NCBI RefSeq assembly: GCF_001649575.2
Contig: NC_051445.1
Location: forward strand, 3,786,129 to 3,850,128
Length of the DNA: 64,000 bases
Direction of reading: 5' to 3'
DNA from: Kryptolebias marmoratus
Lineage: Eukaryota; Chordata; Actinopteri; Cyprinodontiformes; Rivulidae
In this document: piece after piece, positions 52,001-61,288 of the stretch
Layout: each line of letters begins with the position of its first letter
Position numbering within the stretch: position 1 is the first letter of the stretch
Program-made: the position numbers and the translations under genes
Notes under the pieces: model-generated
Database searches by the model: none
What the model saw: the letters and a program-made list of their open reading frames with translations, nothing else
Told to the model about the DNA's origin: nothing

Positions 52001-55000
52001 CTTTCAGGAAATTACCATTGGATATACGTCCATCCAGTTGGAGTCAGCCTAATTCAAGATGGCCACCGCAGTTAATCAACTTTAGCCAACAAAAAAGTTG
52101 TCAAGTTTACTGATAGTGAGTTAAAATTTGATGTGGTGGTAGCTGAGAGTCATTGACAACAGTCCAACCACTAAAAGATCAGGTGAGATCACATGCATGT
52201 TAGGCTTCAGGCCCAGGCCTCCCTCTGTGATCTCAGTGGAACTTGTCTGGTTAAATAAAAGTTAATAATAATCATGTAAGCAACTGTATGATGTTATTTT
52301 CTAGGTTTGTCCATTTAACTACAAGTTCTCAACATTAGATGATCTTACTGTAGCACAAAAAGTAGAAGTGATGCACATTCCTTCAAAGAATACAACTGAT
52401 TGGGTGGTGCAGTAAATAAATAAATATATACGTATCTAAACCTTAAAATAATAACTCTGCATACAAAAAGCTTATTTTTGGATGGATAAAATCAGAAGTG
52501 AGACCAGACGTTAACATGTCACTGTTAAGACTTGAGGCTCGTTTAAGAATCACTTACTTTTTGCAGTTGGTGTACTCGGAGCAGCGGCTGAGTGGGACAC
52601 GGATTACACAGCTGGAGAACGCCACAAACAGTGCGTGATGATCCCGGTCCAACTCCAGACCCAGAACCCTCCTGTCCTCTCCCCGCACGTTGCACCTGGG
52701 GACACAAACCAAAAAAAAAAAAAAAACTCTCTCACAATCTGACTCTGATTTATAGAACATGACTGAAACAGTTTTTATTATGTCAAAAGTCTGATGTGAA
52801 TCAAACTCCATGTAGATCCACTTTTCAAGCTGCGCACAAAAGACAGCATAAAAGAAGCATCTCCTCCAGCTGTACAAGATGATGCAAAGTGTTACAATAG
52901 ACTAAAGACTGAGTGGGAAGGGCAAATCAAGGAAGAACAAGGAGGAGGAGGAGGAAAAATAGCAAAGAAAAAAAAAATTCAGAACAAAAACAAAGTAAAA
53001 AAATAAAGATAATCAAAAGACGAGAATGACTAAAGTAAAAGTAAGCCAATTGTGAGGAAAATAAAGAGCCCAAACACAAATAAATATGGAATTAACATAA
53101 AAAAGACATATTTTCTGACTTGTTTGGGTTGTAGATATCAATATCCTCCAGGAGCTGGGTGTTGAAAGACGCATTGGCTCCCTCTGTGCTGGCCAAGATC
53201 TTAAGAACATGACCGTTATCTGAACCCAGGAACACCACAGTGTAGTTCTTATACGGCCCTGCTGAGGTATCCACTGCAATCTGGGTCAACTTGAACCTAA
53301 ATAAGAAAACAGAAAAGGCAACTACTATGATTCCAGACATATTACAGAGAAAGGAGGAATACATAATCAATACACACTAACTGAAATATTGATTTAAATT
53401 AGAATTGCTGCCAAGTTAATCATATCAAATGTGCAGGCAGCAGCTTAATGCTTTGTTTGGTTAATTTTTTGTGGTAAAATAAACAAACAGTGGGCGACAA
53501 CTGTATAAAGCATCAGTGTGCAATCAGTCAATTCATCGACCAACCCACCATTCCCTTCTTTCGTCGCCTACATCCTTTAATCCCTTCATCCTATTAATGC
53601 ATCTATCCATCCACCCACCATCATTCAATCGATCCGTCCTTCATGTTGTTCAGAAGCTGTAGTCTAATCCTCAGTCCCAATTTGCAGCTTTCTCTTTGTA
53701 CAGTAATGTTCAGTATTCGTGAGGAAGTCTAGTGATGGCTGCTTCATTTTGCAGCGACGCCCTGATTCATATTCACCCCGCTCTTCATGCTTCCACCTGG
53801 GAACTGCCCAGTATCACCACAGCCGTCTGACGGCTCCACTGGAGCCCCCGAGGAGCTGCAGAGGACTGCAAGCTTTGCTGAAGGGCACCTTGAGTCCACT
53901 GCTTGTTGAGAGAGGGATAAGCTCCACTCATTCTTGTTGTCTGTCCACACTTCCACCTCGCTGGTCCAAGGATTTAAACAAAACACAGTCCCTTTAATAA
54001 TGTTGTTGGCATTACATTTTGGGGTGGGGGTTCAGTGCATTGCAATGTGGAAATGAACACCTTTGAAATGAATTTAAAATTTCAAGAATTAATTAGTAAA
54101 TAATGTTAATGACATCATGTTAAGTAATGCAAAGGCTGAAGAGTGGAAGTGAAGCGCTTGGACTGTTTATGACTGACCAAAACACACAAACAGCTCCTTC
54201 TGCTCCTTGGAACTAGTTTGGCTTCTATCATGTTGACAAAAGCCACACTATATTCAAGTTGTGTCCATGTTTCCACACAAAGGGGGGGGAAAACAAACAA
54301 ACAAACAAACAAAAAACAGCTGGTCATAGCTGCTGAAGAATACCATTGAGCAAGCATTGTGAAAGTCTCAACCTAACTCAGAAAAGGCAAAGTGAATTAC
54401 CATTTTTGCCACTTTTATTGTGAAGAATTTGCATCCATGACATCAACGCTCCTGTGCCAAGTTTCTCTCTTTCTTGAGTTATGACAAAACATGATCGCAG
54501 TCTTTCCCACGCTTTACAAGAGAACCAGAAACAAAGTTGTGGAAACAGTGAAGAAAGTGGGTTAAAGTAGCTCTAACGTGATGCATAATAGACATCTGTT
54601 GCCACAGAATCTTATGCCACTGTACTAAACAATTTGACTCTATAATCTTGTTTGAATGAAAACGGTTATACACTGAACAGAGCAACATATTTTGTTTCTT
54701 TCAGGTCTGGATTTTCTTTGAAGTGTAATTATTGATGCATTCAAATGCATCAATAATCTTTTTAGAATCACATCACAGTCCTCTGAATTGTAATTGCACC
54801 CAATCATGAGATGCCTAAAGGCCGCTGCCCCTAACTCTATAATTTCTAGCTTCTTTGGAGGACATCTGGAGCAGTTTGTGTCCTCACTTCTCCCTCTGTC
54901 CCTCCCAGATGGTCCCACGAAGCCTGGTGTTTACCCACATAGACTTGACTGGCACGTCCCTGCAAGGATTGGGCAGTACAGTGTGATGTGCTTGTGGTTG

Positions 55001-58000
55001 GATTTCATTTATCTAGCGGGTCTGTGGGGATAGGCGCGGCAGATGTGATGTTTTTGGAGCCAGATGTGAAGCCGTACACGCTTTCCCCCAGTGTGGAGCC
55101 ACCGTAGTGTCTGGCTGGCTGTCAGCCTGGTTCTGCTTCAGGAAGCATGGAGGCAGCTCCCGTGTGCTATCTCCTTCTGTGTGTGTGTTTGAAGACTGGA
55201 TCTCTGACGTGAATCTGCTGTGTGTCCACCCATGTCTGAGGCTTTTGCAGCAGTGAATGAAGCACGTTTGACACTTATCCACGATTCTACCCATCATCAT
55301 CTGATACCGGTGGATTCTCAAATGTCACAACAAGCACACACCCACACCGATTCCTGCTGCTGTGAAGCATCTGCAGGTCAGGGCAACACTCGAGGAAGAT
55401 TCTCTTCCTGTGCACCTCGGCTTTGATGTGGGCCAAGATCGACCCATGAATAAATCTGATGGGTTTTAATGAGGTACAAGGTTGAGCGTTCCACCTGAAC
55501 TCACCCATCTATACCAATCACACTCCCGAGTGTAAAAACACTGCTGGCACAGTACATTATGCTGCTCCAGGAAACAAATGCATACAACCAATTAAAGAAA
55601 TGACCCTGGGATTTTCTCTAGCAGCCATGTTTTGTAACTAACAAACACCAAAAGAAACATGCCAATTAATGGTTAGGTTTTAAATTGGAATCAGTGAAAA
55701 TGTTCAGCAGAAAGTACACCTCAGTATACAGCTGCAAAAGAAAGTTTTTAAATCCCCTGCTAACAACCAGGATTTCTGAAATGCTTAGTCAGTATGCTCA
55801 GAAAACTACAACAGCTCAAATATTAGCAGTCCCGTCAAAATAAGATCAGTTTGTCTAAACAGTTTATAACTTTTCTTGCATCTGTATCCTGTTCCATCAT
55901 GTACTAAACAGAGGAAAGTCTTTAAGGTTTATATTTCAAGTTTTTTTTTGTTTGTTTTTCAGTTTATCCAAATTTTCCCACAATAACCCAGCCAACTCTG
56001 TTTTACAAACTAAAATAAAAAACGGGCTGCATTTTTACTTTTACAGTCAGTCCTTGTGATGCTGCTACAGCTGGACCCCAGGTGAGTTCAAGTGACTTTA
56101 TTCAAAATGATGAAGGTTCCACGGCTAATATCACATGTATGATTAAAGTCTAAAAAAGATTTTGGGGATTTCAGACTATTGGCCAAAAAAACAAGATGCT
56201 TAAGTCCTCATCTCAGCTTTGCTACATTCTGACAATTTTCCTTAAATATAAGTTTTCAGACATTTGATGAAGTGTTGTAAAGGACAGCTAATTTAAAAAA
56301 AAATTTGAAATTAAAATAATACAAAAAAAATAAAAAATACACTGATGTATAAATATTTGAGCCATAATTTAAAACTAAACCTTATTCCTAAAATGCTAGA
56401 ATGAGTTTATGTTTTTGATTTATGTTTGGCAACATTTTTAAGCTAATTAGGAACCATCAAGCTTTATATATGATTTTTAATAGATGAGTGGATAAATATT
56501 AAAGACACTGCTCATTGTGTGAACGCTAAGTCAGCATTCAACACTTTTTTCCTGATTATAGTTTCTTATGTACGTTTTTTTTTTTACTTTGTGCCATTTT
56601 AACCATTTATACATCAAAACGTTCAGCTCAGATGGGAATAGTGTGCTATAAACTGTAGTTCTTGTAACTATTATTTCTTTCAAATTATTAAGCTTTATTT
56701 AAAATTAATTTCTCTATAAAAAAAACTGAGATCTGCTTCAGAATATTTGCTCTGTTTTTGTCCTCTTATGCTACATTTAGCTTATTTTGCTAATTTGAGT
56801 GTTTAGCTACTGTTTTGCTGATTTTAGCTTCAACAATTCAGTTAAACATTGATTTAACAAATTTCAGCACTCAGCATTCACACTTCAGCTAAAACTGTTT
56901 CTCTTGCTAACGTTAGTGTCGGAGCTGTGAGACGCTAAATACCTCGTCTTAGAGGACTCTGTTGTAAAAGGACCGACACATAATTTAAAAACTGAGGGGC
57001 CCACGGAGCATTGTTCCTCATTGCTTTTTTAATGCTCTATAAGGAGTTTTTGATCCCATGTTCCTGTCAGTAAAAAGGTCCGTAAGATAAAATCTTTTCA
57101 ATTTTCTGATTCTGGCGAAGCGTCTACCTGCTGGTGGTGCGGGTGAAGAAGGGTCTGTCGTTGACTGAAGGAACGGACTCGTCCATGAGTGGATAGGACT
57201 TGATGAAAGTCAGGGTCTCATCAGGGAAGGTGGTGGATGTCTTGTAGGCCGCCGCAGAGCCCTCGCCGGCGCAGCTGCCTGGTCTGGATGATAACGGCAA
57301 AGAAAAAACATCGGGCATAAATCCGGTTCAACAGGCACAGATGTAAAAACACTTGCAGCTATTTGTTTTTGGGGGCGAGCAGGCGGGAAAACAGGTGTCT
57401 TATGAGACTGCTTGTTTTGTTTTTTTTTTCTTTTTTTTCTTTAGAAATGTCTGTGCAGAATAATAAGAGCAGCTGCAAAAACTCTATAGGCACGAAAACG
57501 AGCTGTTGGAAAGTGACAGTTTGCTGTTTAAAGATGCTATCTTACCTTGGCTTTGGGACTTGTTCGTCTGGAACAGGTGTCCAAGCAGTCTCACTGTTCC
57601 TCTGCTCCTTGAATTTACCGTTAAAGGCCTTCTCTATGTCGTCCATGTAGAAAGCACAGACTGCTGAGCCAGTGATGCTGTTCAGGTGGGAGCAAACAAA
57701 GAAAACACTGTGATGAGCGAGTTTAACATCTGAATTCTTTATCCTCATTAACCTTTTCATCTTTTCTGTTTTACATTAAAGTTTCTTCCCAAATGAATGT
57801 TTTAATATTATCACTGTATATATAGGAACATTTGAGTTTGAGCAAATATCTATCATTTATGAGTGTTTTAAAACAATTTCCCTGCACAAACTTTATTTCT
57901 GATGTTAATCCGAGCCTCTCAGATGCAGAGAGAAATGTCATGACCTCAGATAAGAAGGATTTAGTAGCTGCTCAGAGCTACATATTCCAGGGAATTACAG

Positions 58001-61000
58001 TTTCATCCAAAAAGGGATCATCTATAAAGTTTAGTAGGTCTGGACCTCAGCCTTGCCTTGTAAATTTAAAAATGCTGTTGTCAACAGACTGTAATAATCC
58101 CAACCTGTTCGCCTGTGTGGTAAAAACTCCAAGGACGGCCGGCCGGTGGTTTATCTGCAGGACGTTGGTCAGCGACTGCAGGACATCAAAGTAAAAGAAA
58201 GAATCTCCAGGCACGGAGCAGTTCAGACGGGCTTTCAGGAAAGATGTCCAGTATCGTTCCAGAACCCTCGGGGAACCCCCGTTGTCGTTCTTACAAACAC
58301 GCGCAACTCTGGAGAAAACAACCTGAGAAGGAAGGAGTGGAAATACTTAAACAGTGATTTATAAAGCAACACACCAGGGCAGAGCCAACAAGGAATACTG
58401 AATAGCAAATGTGCTCGGCATGACAAGCAAGGCTGTTGTTGGAGTTCATTCTGCTTAGAAAGAAAATTGTTGATCCCACTCACCTTTCCTAGAGTGGTGT
58501 ACTCCACGGCAATCTCGCTGAAGAAAAAGTACACGTAGTTCCCATACTCGATAGCGTGAAGGAAATGAGGTTCTGAAGATGAGAACGAAAAAAAAAAAAG
58601 ATGTCAAAAACCCACTTGGAGTAATACCTTATTTCCAATATAGCTCTGCTTTATAAACAAAGCAGGGAGTGGAGCTGGTAAACAAAGAACTATAGGAGAA
58701 ATGTTACCAAAACTGCAAATCTGTCAACAAAAAAATCTATTGTATTGAAAGAGGACAGATGGTTCTGGATCCATTGTCTTACAGATAAACAGTTCATGGT
58801 GGAAAGAGCAATTTCTACAGTCTGGATGCAGCCATGATCCAAATATTTAAATTTACTTTGAATATTTTGATTAAAACCATTTTGGCTTGAATTTTTGGTT
58901 TAGAGTCACACATTTACTACTGCATTTTAATATTATAGACAGATGAAAATTTCTACATTTAGATGTAAAAGGATGACTTTGTCTGCAGAGCTCTGGGATT
59001 CAGATGTTTTATGAACAGCATGATGTTCAGCATACAGTGTTAGCTGAAACTGTAATAACCTCATATAGTTATGATGTTTGAGTGGAAGAAAATAAAAAAA
59101 AGACAACATGCCTGTAAAACACGACACATTTCAACTTTAAGCTCGAGTCTCAAAAAATATCAAAATCTCTCAATTTGTTTTAAAGCAAACCGCAGCTCGC
59201 AGGTTTGTTTTATTGGACTGCATTTGTTTGGCTTTGTGTTATTTGATAAGGGAGACACAAACGCAGTTCGGAGTTGTGAAGCATACTTTACATACAGTAC
59301 ATTCCTTTCTTTACACACACAAACACCTTCCACAGATTGTCCTCCCCTTTCAGATCTGTTGAAGAGCTTAAAATACTGAGCAACAGCTAACACAGATTAT
59401 AAAATCAGCAGAGAAATAACTGGTAATATTTATGATGATAATATTGAGCCATTTCAAAACAGAAAGGAAAATTTTTTCCGCTACTGGACACAGTACTCCA
59501 ACTGGCTTCACAACAAGAAAATGATAGCCTTTAAATAAATAAATAAATAATAAATATATGTACAGAACTGGATTGAAAAATTGAAAATCGGAACAAACTG
59601 TAGTGATTAAACAGTTTCATGTAGAAGTAAAAATACTCCAAAGTAGAGTTAGAAACCGATATTTCCTTCATTCTTTTATTGTTACTGAAACAAGGCAGTG
59701 TAACTGAGCCAAAGGTTTATATTAATTAAACACAGATGGATGTCGAGTGCCAGAAAAAACACAAGCCTGATATGGAAACACTTTGTATGAGATGTAATCG
59801 AAGACTTATTATTGATGTTATTCAGGATTTTTGGTATTCTGTAAGCGAATATAGAACCAGCTGGCAGACCCCCAACGATTTATGAGAATCCTTTGTTTTC
59901 ATAACTCCAGGCTTATTACCTTATTACTATATTAGGATGCTTACCTCGTAGCCATTTGGAGTCATATTTGACCGTACGTAGAACGGGACTACTTTCACCC
60001 AGACTCCTGTAAATGACTGCATCACTCGCCAAGAAGTCAGTCATGGTCGCAGAGTAGAAATCACCACCTGAGAGATTGAAAATGATTTGTCAGGGATCAC
60101 AATTACCAATGATAAGCCACTTCTTTAGAGAGTCTATTTTAATCACAGAAAGAGGATGAGGAGAGCAGATGTTAGAGAACAAGCCCGTTTAATGGAAACC
60201 TGTGTGAACTTTCTATAAATGTCAGTGGAAAACTGGCCGGACCGGGAGCTGCTTTGGCTCTCCCTTCTCTTCCCTGAATTTGACCTCAGCTGTTCACGGT
60301 GTATCAGCTTGCTTTTCTGCTATCATTAGCAAGGAAAGTGTAAATCCCAGTACAAACCAGAATCATCAAAAGGAAACTTCAAATTGTCCTCCCTGATGAG
60401 ACAAAATCATTTATTTTCTAAATTTTTGCCTTTTAGTCAAAAAAAGCAATCAATATTCACTTTATATTATTATTTTTAATTATATTTATTCCCTCATTTC
60501 AGAGCAAATCTAACGAGTTCCAAACAACTCATTAGAAGTCAATGAAGTTAATTAAAATAATAAAAGAATAAATAAATGAATAAATATAATTACTTAGAAT
60601 TGAGTCTTATTCATACAGAATAAAAAATACAAGAACAAAAAGGACGCTAATTATATTTTGTAAAACAACTTCATAATATTTTCTTTAATTAACGGTAAAG
60701 TTGCAAGATCATTATTAACCCCTTAATTTGACAACAAATCCATGAAATTCTGATGAAGGGGTACTGAAATCAGGTCAGCTGAGTGAATTTCAGTATTTTA
60801 TTTTCAGGGAGAAAAAAGTTCAAAGATGCTCAGAAGAGTTTTAAAGTTTCTTTTACCTTTGAGCCTCATGGTCACACTTCTCATTCACTGGATAAAGCCA
60901 AGAATCTTACTTTTTCCTGGTACTTTTTGACTCTTTATCCAGTTCCAATTAGTCCCAGATTAATACAGCTTTTTATAGAATAGAATAAAATGCAATAGAG

Positions 61001-61288
61001 TAAAATAGGCTGAATTAACTCTTTCTTTTTTTGGTGAAACATTAACTGGAAATGCTCCACATAATAATTCTCCCTATTTGTAGAGTAATAAATTTGAAGA
61101 ATTGTCAATTAGTTATGAATATTTATTCCTTTAATATGAATAAAACAACAACAACATAAACTGAATTAGTTTCGTCAGATCACGCTGGACTACCCACCTG
61201 CGAAAAGACCAACGTTGGACTGGCGGGACTCAAAGGGACATCGAGCCTGTCCCACCACCTCCTCTCCTTCCTGCTCCAGTGTTGACAT
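17764..61288 (-). CDS. sema6c: semaphorin-6C, 12 exons, 5' end outside window
   Basis: Single-pass membrane semaphorin; class 6 members act at the cell surface as plexin-A ligands and reverse-signalling receptors in axon guidance. Exons, in order: 61198-61288, 59945-60067, 58484-58572, 58105-58322, 57546-57677, 57128-57283, 53120-53296, 52558-52695, 45043-45120, 35521-35579, 35176-35226, 17764-19082. Every junction is GT-AG and phases agree, giving 876 residues to a TGA. Domain order: sema domain (residues about 1-385 of this partial protein), PSI (about 385-420), stalk, transmembrane helix (about 450-475), cytoplasmic tail. Assignment to 6C rather than 6A, 6B or 6D rests on remembered paralogue motifs: [58 protein letters not shown], and the terminal GKFNY. 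About 200 N-terminal residues are missing because the window ends. The gene spans more than 43 kb here. Confidence 0.92.
25852..26065. mobile_element. hAT-type MITE with target-site duplication
   Basis: 214 bp with terminal inverted repeats of about 48 bases (both ends begin caggggta and include cctggtcctcgagggccac), few mismatches. Flanked by the 8-base duplication gtctatga/gtctatgg (one difference). No transposase. The TIR sequence and 8-bp duplication are typical of hAT non-autonomous elements. Confidence 0.85.
27314..27379 (+). repeat. GGAT microsatellite
   Basis: About 16 tetranucleotide units with two interruptions (one GAAT, one extra base). Confidence 0.95.
29090..29590. repeat. degenerate AT-rich repetitive stretch
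   Basis: Recurring diverged strings of the type cctaa-c-a-ttagattta-tgc-aaa (for example about 29168-29190 and 29470-29500). Unit boundaries are unclear. Confidence 0.35.
31224..31379 (-). CDS. candidate alternative sema6c stalk exon (156 or 63 nt)
   Basis: Inside the 16-kb last intron, on the sema6c strand, an acceptor (cactacaaccacag) is followed by an open frame that begins and ends in exactly the phase needed between the 51-nt stalk exon and the terminal exon. There are two usable donors: GGAGG|GTAAGG, giving 156 nt (31224-31379), and GGCAG|GTGACT, giving 63 nt (31317-31379). The peptide is Thr/Ser/Pro/Gly-rich (starts [20 protein letters not shown]), typical of a glycosylated stalk, and the segment is richer in GC than its surroundings. 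Stalk-length isoforms are known for mammalian class 6 semaphorins. No transcript evidence is available, so this is a prediction. Confidence 0.55.
32205..32415 (-). repeat. interspersed repeat R2, copy 1
   Basis: The reverse complement aligns by eye with 41319-41520: shared strings gtggctgccaa, gaggtgggca-like, ttttgcaagccgtgcaca and ttggctgct in the same order. Confidence 0.6.
35176..35226 (-). CDS. sema6c: sema6c exon, extracellular stalk, symmetric
   Basis: 51 nt, long pyrimidine tract then ctctccag acceptor, donor TATG|GTCAGT. It reads [16 protein letters not shown], with Asp completed at its start and Gly at its end. Joined to the last exon it makes DSVYGVRR, matching the juxtamembrane DSAYGVRR I recall for mammalian SEMA6C. 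The length is divisible by three. Confidence 0.82.
35227..35520 (-). other. sema6c: sema6c intron (294 bases)
   Basis: Between the 59-nt and 51-nt stalk exons. No other feature. Confidence 0.85.
35521..35579 (-). CDS. sema6c: sema6c exon, PSI end/stalk
   Basis: 59 nt, acceptor gtttatcttcag, donor CACG|GTGAGA. It reads [19 protein letters not shown], equivalent to the FEQDIE...GDCH string that follows the PSI domain in other class 6 proteins. Phases fit both neighbours. This is the only non-symmetric small exon of the stalk region. Confidence 0.87.
41319..41520 (+). repeat. interspersed repeat R2, copy 2
   Basis: Same ordered motifs as the inverted copy at 32205-32415. Class unknown; no inverted termini found. 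Confidence 0.6.
45017..45037 (-). repeat. CA microsatellite at the 5' splice site of the PSI exon
   Basis: (GT)n on the plus strand, so (CA)n in the sema6c transcript, starting within a few bases of the gtaaga donor. Confidence 0.95.
45043..45120 (-). CDS. sema6c: sema6c exon, PSI core, symmetric
   Basis: 78 nt, acceptor cctgttatgcag, donor TTCAA|GTAAGA. It encodes [18 protein letters not shown] then VTISPGF. DPYC-x-W is the PSI hallmark. The usual CGW reads CIW here (ATT codon). Both borders fall at the same codon position, so skipping it would keep the frame. A CA repeat (on the transcribed strand) follows the donor within the first bases of the intron. Confidence 0.88.
46080..46815 (+). 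repeat. common fish dispersed repeat, degraded
   Basis: Strings such as catccattttctttacccgc (46090), gggcaaaaggtgggataaat, aattaacctaatcggaggaa and gaaggcaacagtgaaaaccc follow the order of a dispersed repeat very frequent in teleost genomes. Class not assigned here. Confidence 0.55.
46860..47450 (+). mobile_element. LINE 3' fragment
   Basis: About 47050-47165 translates to [20 protein letters not shown] and IPSAVTILN, the LPSGRR-type end of fish LINE ORF2. It is followed by a GT/AT-rich tail with repeated atgcatatg-like strings. Frames are broken; 5'-truncated. Confidence 0.6.
50185..50600 (+). repeat. interspersed repeat R1 copy
   Basis: Start motif gagcaaagtatcttataacc (about 50228), internal atcaagatggccgcc (50312), diverged end motif aaatatgcatttcttcaatg (50558). 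Confidence 0.6.
50935..51620. promoter_or_regulatory. possible intronic regulatory island
   Basis: Less AT-rich than the surrounding intron, with purine-rich tracts. It holds a perfect MEF2-type site CTAAAAATAG (51579-51588), a CCAAT box (51394-51398) and a CAGCTG E-box (51399-51404). No coding frame. Conservation cannot be judged here. Confidence 0.3.
51880..52395 (+). repeat. interspersed repeat R1 copy, interrupted
   Basis: Start motif ttagcaaaatgtctcatcaa (about 51925), internal attcaagatggccaccgc (52051), diverged end (gatgcacattccttcaaag, about 52371). A LINE-tail-like insert splits it at about 52203-52275. Confidence 0.6.
52203..52275 (+). mobile_element. LINE tail inserted in an R1 copy
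   Basis: The string gtgatctcagtggaacttgt followed by ctggttaaataaaagttaat and a run of aat units matches the 3' tail of many fish LINEs; only the tail is present. Confidence 0.5.
52558..52695 (-). CDS. sema6c: sema6c exon, sema/PSI boundary
   Basis: 138 nt, acceptor tgtccccag, donor AAAAA|GTAAGTG. It reads [20 protein letters not shown], then [17 protein letters not shown] and a YTNCKK end. The last sema blade and first PSI cysteines are here. LGLELD...LFVAFS.C....PLSRC matches class 6, especially 6C. Confidence 0.93.
52696..53119 (-). other. sema6c: sema6c intron (424 bases)
   Basis: Short intron with GAG-rich and poly-A stretches. Nothing else. Confidence 0.85.
53120..53296 (-). CDS. sema6c: sema6c exon, end of sema domain
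   Basis: 177 nt, acceptor cttatttag. It encodes [20 protein letters not shown] then [17 protein letters not shown] and [11 protein letters not shown]. It has two N-glycosylation sequons (NYT, NAS). The donor is AA|GTCAGA, weaker than the other junctions, but it alone restores the frame to the next exon (Lys-Cys). Confidence 0.92.
53297..57127 (-). other. sema6c: sema6c intron (3.8 kb)
   Basis: No additional exon supported. Contains an AAAC microsatellite (54290-54316), a 30-base palindrome (54728-54757), and AT-rich sequence at 55.9-56.9 kb. Confidence 0.8.
54728..54757. repeat. near-perfect 30-base palindrome
   Basis: Arms ATTATTGATGCATT and AATGCATCAATAAT are perfect complements separated by CA. 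Confidence 0.9.
57128..57283 (-). CDS. sema6c: sema6c exon, sema domain
   Basis: 156 nt, acceptor ttatcatccag, donor AGCAG|GTAGAC. It encodes the RPGSCAG motif (completed across the junction), then [20 protein letters not shown] and [10 protein letters not shown]. This is the sema-domain blade region holding the PRPGxCAG cysteine and the FIKxxPLMDExVP string. Confidence 0.94.
57546..57677 (-). CDS. sema6c: sema6c exon, sema domain
   Basis: 132 nt, acceptor acctgaacag, donor CCAAG|GTAAG. It reads [20 protein letters not shown] then [20 protein letters not shown] and PKP. The GSAVCAF...FxGxFKEQ...WTPVPxxxVPxPR pattern is invariant across class 6; the YMDDIEKAF stretch resembles 6C. Confidence 0.95.
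57678..58104 (-). other. sema6c: sema6c intron (427 bases)
   Basis: A plus-strand open frame crosses it but has no family resemblance and reads antisense through the next exon; not a gene. Confidence 0.85.
58105..58322 (-). CDS. sema6c: sema6c exon, sema domain
   Basis: 218 nt, acceptor ccttctcag, donor AACAG|GTTGGG. It starts [20 protein letters not shown] and continues through the class-typical [20 protein letters not shown] to GVFTTQAN. It includes the conserved VCKND cysteine and an NCS N-glycosylation site. GVFTTQ.N is a 6C-like signature. Confidence 0.94.
58484..58572 (-). CDS. sema6c: sema6c exon, sema domain
   Basis: 89 nt, acceptor atcttcag, donor AAAG|GTGAGTG, ends in phase 0. It encodes [20 protein letters not shown] then [10 protein letters not shown]. 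Family members normally read FFFRE at this place; here the Arg is Ser. The rest matches the class closely. Confidence 0.93.
58573..59944 (-). other. sema6c: sema6c intron (1.4 kb)
   Basis: AT-rich, with an AAAT run near 59536-59556. No other feature. Confidence 0.85.
59945..60067 (-). CDS. sema6c: sema6c exon, sema domain
   Basis: 123 nt between ctctcag and CGAG|GTAAGC. It encodes [20 protein letters not shown] then [20 protein letters not shown]. The [21 protein letters not shown] and KxDSKWL strings are hallmark sema-domain sequence of class 6. Confidence 0.92.
60068..61197 (-). other. sema6c: sema6c intron (1.1 kb)
   Basis: AT-rich; no other feature. Confidence 0.85.
61198..61288 (-). 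CDS. sema6c: sema6c exon, sema domain (first seen in window)
   Basis: 91 nt, starts in phase 0 after a ctttctgactaag acceptor and ends GCAG|GTGGGT with one base of a split codon. It reads [20 protein letters not shown] and continues to SNVGLFAG. The CPF/CPY segment is a conserved sema-domain region with a disulfide cysteine. The leading ATG is an internal Met, as in other class 6 members where this exon follows the CRxYx end of the previous exon. I found no candidate for that previous exon up to base 64000. Confidence 0.88.

Larger units (their letters stand above)
45121..52557 (-). other. sema6c: sema6c intron before the PSI exon (7.4 kb)
   Basis: Contains a dispersed fish repeat, a LINE 3' fragment, two R1 copies, and a GC-richer island at about 50935-51620. 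Confidence 0.8.

Noticed and set aside
57832..58364. Two plus-strand open frames
   Set aside because: They run antisense through the 218-nt sema exon and are shadows of it.
17764..61288. Assignment of the gene to sema6d, sema6a or sema6b
   Set aside because: 6D shares the AKLNG..DS tail string but not [15 protein letters not shown] or GKFNY. 6A and 6B differ in the GQARCPF, GVFTTQ and RPGSCAG exons and in the tail. 6C fits all segments best, from memory.
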